From NCBI GenBank assembly GCA_951217055.1, contig OX578281.1, positions 27,576,101-27,640,100 on the forward strand: DNA of 64,000 nucleotides, in the 5' to 3' direction. The stretch comes from Gerris lacustris. Its lineage: Eukaryota; Arthropoda; Insecta; Hemiptera; Gerridae. Position numbers and translations under genes: made by a program. Positions within the stretch are counted from its first letter, which is position 1. Every line of letters begins with the position of its first letter. Under the pieces are notes generated by a model. That model did no database searches, was not told the DNA's origin, and was given only the letters and a program-made list of their open reading frames with translations. Positions 59,241 to 64,000 of this stretch are shown one piece after another.

Positions 59241-62200
59241 CTATCCTCCTACTTCAATCGGATATAGTTTGCTAATTGGTCGGGTAATAGTTCCATCCTT
59301 CGTCTTCACTCGCGCTGATCTTATGGCTCCATCTCTGCTTATGTTTAACTCTACAATACGAGCTATTTTCCATAACTGTCGAGGGCATTTGTCTCCAATG
59401 AGCACGACATCATCAATTTTTGGTATTTGGATATTTTGTTTTTGTCCTTGATTAGCTCTCTCTCTTAAACTTAACAGATATTCCTCTCGCCATTTATTCC
59501 AGAAAGTATCCAGCAATCTCACACCTTTTTTCCATACTTCTAAAATATGTTGCTGACTACTACGAAGGTTGTTAATGTTAGGAGGAGTGAGAATATCTGG
59601 TTCTTGTAAATTTAAAAATTTTGCTGGACATAGTGTCTCACCTTCCTTTTCCCCAACATACACTAAAGGCCTGGAGTTAAGAACAGCCTCGATTTCGACT
59701 ATTACGGTATGAAGTTGATCTGACGTCAAACATACACTACCGAGAGACTTCTTAAGACACTTTTTTGTTAAGCCAACTAATCTTTCATAAGCCCCTCCCA
59801 TCCAAGGAGAAAATTCGGGTATAAATTTCCAGGTTATGCCATTTTTTGCTAGTTCCCCTTTAACTACCTTTGATTCAGTAACTTGGGACCAAGCTCTATC
59901 AATTACTAATTTTGTATTTTTAAATTGCCAAGCGTTATCATCACTTACAACTATTTCAGGGATTCCCCGGCGAGCAATAAACCGTCTAAAACATAATAAA
60001 AACGCTTCTCCCGTTAGGTCCTCCACCACCTCAAGATGTAAACCCCTAGTCACTAAGCATGTGTACAGACATACCCATACTTTAAATTTATTTTCTTCCC
60101 CTTTTAAACGTGTCCAAAGTGGACCAAAATAATCTATGCCTACCCTCTTAAAACTAGCTGATCTAGTAACTCTAAATTCAGGCAATGGGGGTGGAGTGGG
60201 ATATGGAAGTGGTCTACCGTCTATCTTCTTACATAATATACACTTGTTAATAATTTTTTGTACTGTTGCCCTACCCTTAGGAACCCAATAAGTCTTTCTA
60301 AGTTGCGATAAAGTATGCGCTGTTCCAACATGATAAAGTTTATTGTGTAAATTTTTTATAATTAAGTAGGTAAAATAATCTCTTTCTGGTAATAAAATTG
60401 GACATTTTTCTCCAGGAGCTAACTCAGCATTTTCAAAGCGACCTTTACATCTAAGAATATTGTTTTCGTCAAAATAGAGCCCTAATTGTCTAATTAGAGT
60501 ATTATTTTTGTTTGATTTTAAATCTAAAATTACTTTACTATAATGTTCGCTTTGAACAAATCTTATCCAGTTATTTTTTGCGGTGTTAAGCTCTTCGCTA
60601 TTAAGTTCAATATCTGTGATTGGTAAACCCTTAAATCTCTTAACTGCTCTATAACATAAAGCCGTTACTCTTATTAACCGTCTTTCTGAACTAAACTGAT
60701 CTTTATTTATTTCAAATGGTGCCTTAAGTTCTATTTCAGCACCAAGTAGAATAATACCCCCTTCATTTTCACCCTCTAATTTTATTTCTACATCTAATGT
60801 ATCAACTAAATCAGTTGGCCATGTTTCTTTATCAATTAGCCATGCAGGCCCTGTCCACCACTCAGGCGTTTCTATAAGTTTATTAGTATTACAACCTCTA
60901 GAGGCTAAGTCAGCTGAAATATTTTGTTCCCCTGGTACAAATCTTATTTGTATATCTTTATTAGATCTAATCTCTAATACTCTTCTTTCAATAAACAGTG
61001 GAAGCGGTTTTCTCGAATTAATCCATTTAATGACACACTGAGAGTCAGTCCACAACACAGTGTTAAGATCTAACCCAATTTCTTTTCTTATTGAAGTCAG
61101 AATACGACTTCCTATGAGAACACTGAGCAGCTCGAGCCTAGGAATAGTGACAGCCTTTGCTGGAGCCACCCTAGCTTTACCGAATAACAGTACAACTGAC
61201 CTAGATCCTATTATTCTCAGGTAAATTACTGCTGCATAAGCAGTCTGAGAAGCGTCACAGAAACAGTGAAGTTCTGATTCTGCTTCGTTATTCCAATTTA
61301 AATTACGCGGTATTTCAAGTTTATTTAAATTAATGAAACTTTCTCTAATTTCTTTCCATTTCTTCTTTTCCTCATTTGGAAAAATTTCATCCCACTTGAG
61401 GCCCTTTTCCCATAACCTTTTCAGGAAAAGTCTTGCTACTAAAATAACGGGTGATGCGATTCCTAGCGGATCAAATGTTGAGCTAACAAACTTAAGAATA
61501 TCTCTTTTAGTATTTGATAACATAACTGGAGGGTAATATCTCCAGGGCCAGGATACACTGTAACGTCCATCTTTAAACGTTACGCTGTCCTCAAACTGTT
61601 TCAGAGCTATGACATCCTCTGTTTCCTCTATTTCCTCAGAAATTCCTAACGATTCTAACTTCCATACATTTTTTAACTCGATCTCCTTTTGGAAAATCAT
61701 TGAGGTTCTGTCCCAGTCTACCCCAACATCTAAATAATCTATTTGCTCGGTAACTAACAAGCTGGTACTTCCACCGATATTATAACTATTATTTGAATCT
61801 CTTCCTGACACTATCCAACCTAATTTCGAACTAATTAGGAAGAGACCCTCACTAATTTTTAGCTTCTCCATGTTTATTAATTCAAAATAATAATCATTTC
61901 CTATAAGGAGATCGATATCTGTATTTTTACTCACTAAATCAGAATTTTCGGCAAATTTTAAATACTCATACTTTTCTTTTACTTTCTTTATATCAAAAAC
62001 TGGAGGACTTTTAACTATAATCGGTACAACATTAGCACTAATAGTTTTCATTGATTCGTCATTTAATTTTATTTTAATTTCTACTAAATGTGATTTTATA
62101 GTTTTGGGACTTTCAGAGTTAAATACACAAACTGATAAATATTCTTTTCCTAAGCTAACTAAACCTAACCTTTTTGCTAATCTTTCGGAAACGTAGCTTC

Positions 62201-63641
62201 TCTGACTTCCACTATCCAAAAGTGCTCTAAAATACAAATATTTTTGTTCCCGTTCGTTAAGAACTGCTACAGTAGCAGTTTGCATTGCCACTGAAAGCTT
62301 AATATCATCTATACGTTTATCCTTTGGCATATTAGGCTGACCTAATGCAACAACTTCCTTAGTTTGCAATTTTGGTGCCTTAAAACATAAGCTGCGGTGA
62401 TGTCTACCTTTTTGTTTACAATAGAAACAAACCTTATCAGATTTACAATCTTTCGCGCAATGCGATCCCTTTAAGCAAATAAAGCAGCATCCCTTTAGTT
62501 GACTTTTTCTAGATTCTATTGTACTATATTTAGAGCAATCATCGCTCCAGTGTTCTAAAGAACAATATCTACACTTAGGTTGTACTAATAGCATACTAGT
62601 AGAACTGAACTTCGAATTACTTCGATTATCCTTAGCTTTACTATTATCAAAACGCGTACTTTGACTTGGCCCAGCCGTTTCTAGATTTTCTTTGAATTTA
62701 ATAATACCCGCCCTCTCTCTGACACTAATTATTTTCTCTAATCTATCTCTAATTTTGGCGGTTTCAGATATTAAATTATCGACAACGGGCTGGTGCATTT
62801 CAAATTCTTCTAACTGCAGAATGATTTCAGGGGGAAATTTAGACTTAATTAAAGATAACATACTAGAATGGTCGAGGTTTTCACCTAAACCCTCCAGAGA
62901 TCGGCAATAATTTTCAATCTCGTCTAATGTTGCCCTTAGACGAGTTGTAGAACTGTTTGACACTGACATATTTCTAAATTTTGAATAAATATCTTCTAAA
63001 ATTATTACCTCCCTCCCAAATCTTTTCTTTAATAATTCTAAAGCAAAATCATAATTTTTTGCACTCAATGACATTCCCGCAATGCATTGAGCAGCTTCAC
63101 CAGCTAAATACGCTATTAGATAATTGAATTTGTCAATGTTATTTAAACCTTTATTTTTATTTATAACTGAGTCAAATGTCTCCCAGAATTCTCCCCACTT
63201 AAGCCTATTTCCCGAAAAAGTTGGAATCGTAATTTTCGGTAATCTAACTGGTACGACTGTCTTACTACTAATTTGGCAATTGGAAGGTTCCCCTGAATGA
63301 GATTCATATTTTTCTACACTATGAATCAGGATTTCTAATTCTATTTTAAGATCCTCAGAATCAATCGCAAGTTCCATGTAACTTTCAACATCGCCCTCAT
63401 ACTTAGTCATCGCTACTGGATCCCCTTGGGAAGCTAACTCTAACTCTTTAATAAGTTCGTCAAACTTTCCTATTAAATTTTCTAATTTGGCTGAGAGCTC
63501 TTTGGCTATCGTTAAGGAAAAGCTGTCACTAGTTTTATTTTCTTCCAGCCAAACCTTAACGACATCCGAGTGTCCTGCGAGACGTTTTTTAGTATAAGCT
63601 ACGCGCTTTCGCAACCCACCTAAGTCTCTGTCGAGAACCAT
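59241..63641 (-). CDS. BEL/Pao gag-protease-RNase H-integrase polyprotein without RT core
   Basis: 1466 residues. In order: gag with a DUF1759-like region (about 134-300, including LPKITIPTFSGNRLKWGEF) and three zinc knuckles (C357-x2-C.., C387-x2-C.., C405-x2-C..). Next is an aspartic protease with ALLDSGSQRS (D476). The Pao-type GRYSVSWPWR segment (692-701) follows, then at 711 directly TKRDILKFVSSTFDPLGIASP, a segment that normally lies after the RT. RNase H has D796, E837, D866 and D911. Integrase has H1104/H1109/C1134/C1137 and DDE residues about D1170, D1235 and E1286. A DUF5641-like end is at about 1400-1463. The ~350-400 residue RT palm and fingers with the YVDD-type box are absent, yet the frame is unbroken. 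The ATG lies 141 bp inside the 5' LTR. Confidence 0.93.
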   Translation of the reverse strand: MVLDRDLGGLRKRVAYTKKRLAGHSDVVKVWLEENKTSDSFSLTIAKELSAKLENLIGKFDELIKELELASQGDPVAMTKYEGDVESYMELAIDSEDLKIELEILIHSVEKYESHSGEPSNCQISSKTVVPVRLPKITIPTFSGNRLKWGEFWETFDSVINKNKGLNNIDKFNYLIAYLAGEAAQCIAGMSLSAKNYDFALELLKKRFGREVIILEDIYSKFRNMSVSNSSTTRLRATLDEIENYCRSLEGLGENLDHSSMLSLIKSKFPPEIILQLEEFEMHQPVVDNLISETAKIRDRLEKIISVRERAGIIKFKENLETAGPSQSTRFDNSKAKDNRSNSKFSSTSMLLVQPKCRYCSLEHWSDDCSKYSTIESRKSQLKGCCFICLKGSHCAKDCKSDKVCFYCKQKGRHHRSLCFKAPKLQTKEVVALGQPNMPKDKRIDDIKLSVAMQTATVAVLNEREQKYLYFRALLDSGSQRSYVSERLAKRLGLVSLGKEYLSVCVFNSESPKTIKSHLVEIKIKLNDESMKTISANVVPIIVKSPPVFDIKKVKEKYEYLKFAENSDLVSKNTDIDLLIGNDYYFELINMEKLKISEGLFLISSKLGWIVSGRDSNNSYNIGGSTSLLVTEQIDYLDVGVDWDRTSMIFQKEIELKNVWKLESLGISEEIEETEDVIALKQFEDSVTFKDGRYSVSWPWRYYPPVMLSNTKRDILKFVSSTFDPLGIASPVILVARLFLKRLWEKGLKWDEIFPNEEKKKWKEIRESFINLNKLEIPRNLNWNNEAESELHCFCDASQTAYAAVIYLRIIGSRSVVLLFGKARVAPAKAVTIPRLELLSVLIGSRILTSIRKEIGLDLNTVLWTDSQCVIKWINSRKPLPLFIERRVLEIRSNKDIQIRFVPGEQNISADLASRGCNTNKLIETPEWWTGPAWLIDKETWPTDLVDTLDVEIKLEGENEGGIILLGAEIELKAPFEINKDQFSSERRLIRVTALCYRAVKRFKGLPITDIELNSEELNTAKNNWIRFVQSEHYSKVILDLKSNKNNTLIRQLGLYFDENNILRCKGRFENAELAPGEKCPILLPERDYFTYLIIKNLHNKLYHVGTAHTLSQLRKTYWVPKGRATVQKIINKCILCKKIDGRPLPYPTPPPLPEFRVTRSASFKRVGIDYFGPLWTRLKGEENKFKVWVCLYTCLVTRGLHLEVVEDLTGEAFLLCFRRFIARRGIPEIVVSDDNAWQFKNTKLVIDRAWSQVTESKVVKGELAKNGITWKFIPEFSPWMGGAYERLVGLTKKCLKKSLGSVCLTSDQLHTVIVEIEAVLNSRPLVYVGEKEGETLCPAKFLNLQEPDILTPPNINNLRSSQQHILEVWKKGVRLLDTFWNKWREEYLLSLRERANQGQKQNIQIPKIDDVVLIGDKCPRQLWKIARIVELNISRDGAIRSARVKTKDGTITRPISKLYPIEVGG

Positions 63642-63764
63642 TCTTAACCCCTTAGGCTTACGTGTATGAAGGTTTAAAGTTGAATCTTCAAATTAACTTT
63701 CCGTATTGCTTCGTAAATTTTTCTTCGTTAAATTCTTTTCTGGTTTGACAGTTTTTTCTTTAAG

Positions 63765-63781
63765 AACCACGCTCTGCTACC
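63765..63781 (-). promoter_or_regulatory. Possible tRNA primer-binding site of the BEL/Pao element
   Basis: Immediately downstream of the 5' LTR (minus strand) the sequence reads (T)GGTAGCAGAGCGTGG. TGG at the LTR boundary is the complement of a tRNA CCA end. The tRNA is not identified. Confidence 0.5.
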
Positions 63782-63875
63782 ATTTTGTGTCTTCAACAAT
63801 TTTATTTCATACACTGACAAATAATTAACAAAAAAACAAAGCAAGTCACATAAAAAATACGTCGCCTTAGCGACA
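63782..63875 (-). mobile_element. BEL/Pao 5' LTR (94 bp)
   Basis: Identical to the 3' LTR. It would hold promoter, transcript start and AATAAA in under 100 bp. Confidence 0.85.
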
Positions 63876-63880
63876 CCTCC
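63876..63880. repeat. BEL/Pao target-site duplication, right
   Basis: CCTCC, matching 59126-59130. Confidence 0.8.
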
Positions 63881-64000
63881 CTTTGTTTAATAATTTTATC
63901 TTTGATCAATGTGCAATATAGACATTATTTCACTATTTAAGCCTCATTTGCAGTAATAATTCTCTTATGTTAGGCTCCCTGACATTACCGTTATCAAAGT

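Larger units (their letters stand above)
59131..63875 (-). mobile_element. Complete BEL/Pao LTR element lacking the RT core
   Basis: A 4745 bp element with two identical 94 bp LTRs, a CCTCC target duplication on each side, a possible primer-binding site starting GGTAGCAGAGCG next to the 5' LTR (63765-63781), one 1466-codon ORF and a purine tract before the 3' LTR. Identical LTRs and an unbroken ORF indicate a recent insertion. Family members are normally around 6-7 kb. The shortfall matches the absence of the reverse transcriptase core from the polyprotein, so this copy should depend on enzyme supplied in trans. Confidence 0.88.

Overview
The window looks like AT-rich nuclear DNA from an arthropod, most likely an insect. 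It contains short exons separated by long introns with GT-AG borders, a tramtrack-type BTB domain gene, and a dense mix of insect-style mobile elements: BEL/Pao, copia, RTE-like, CR1/jockey-like and Penelope-like retroelements, a tRNA-derived SINE, and hAT, pogo/Tigger and Harbinger-like non-autonomous DNA transposons. A hemipteran source would fit, but that is only a guess. There is no bacterial-style gene organisation.

Left part (1-22 kb). Four short plus-strand exons between 363 and 5163 chain in phase (0-2-1-1-0) into 104 residues of a protein I do not recognise, ending in an acidic, Ser/Cys-rich tract. Its 5' end lies outside the window. Three candidate terminal exons (11079, 19106, 21867) have compatible phases but are weak. 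The third intron carries a decayed Penelope-like GIY-YIG remnant (minus strand) split by a 5'-truncated CR1/jockey-like element. A tRNA-SINE with both Pol III boxes lies at 11.7-12.1 kb.

Middle (22-34 kb). I see almost no coding sequence. The region holds dispersed repeats (a ~510 bp repeat present at 16.75 and 22.49 kb), decayed tandem repeats and long G-runs.

Right part (34-53 kb). A CpG-richer block at 34.0-34.5 kb ends in a strong splice donor and may be the promoter and 5' UTR exon of the BTB gene. The BTB coding exons (45014-45184, 47366-47512, 48255-48357, 49665-51772) join in phase into an 842-residue protein: a BTB domain, an RGRGRP AT-hook-like patch, then a long acidic, disordered-looking tail with regularly spaced Y-[IV]-[IV]-Y motifs. 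No zinc finger is visible. Its introns carry a copia remnant with both LTR stubs, a pogo/Tigger-like MITE and a nearly perfect 235 bp hairpin. A 41-bp minisatellite (36.8-37.1 kb), a hAT-like MITE (38.6-39.3 kb) and a nearly intact RTE-like retroposon (41.1-43.4 kb, minus) sit in the putative first intron.

Far right (53-64 kb). A Harbinger-like MITE, a tRNA-like SINE fragment, a 78-bp tandem repeat and a complete BEL/Pao element (59131-63875, minus) are present. The BEL/Pao element has identical 94 bp LTRs, a 5 bp target duplication and a single uninterrupted 1466-residue ORF. That ORF holds gag, protease, RNase H and integrase, but the catalytic reverse transcriptase domain is cleanly absent. 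This is the most unusual item in the window.
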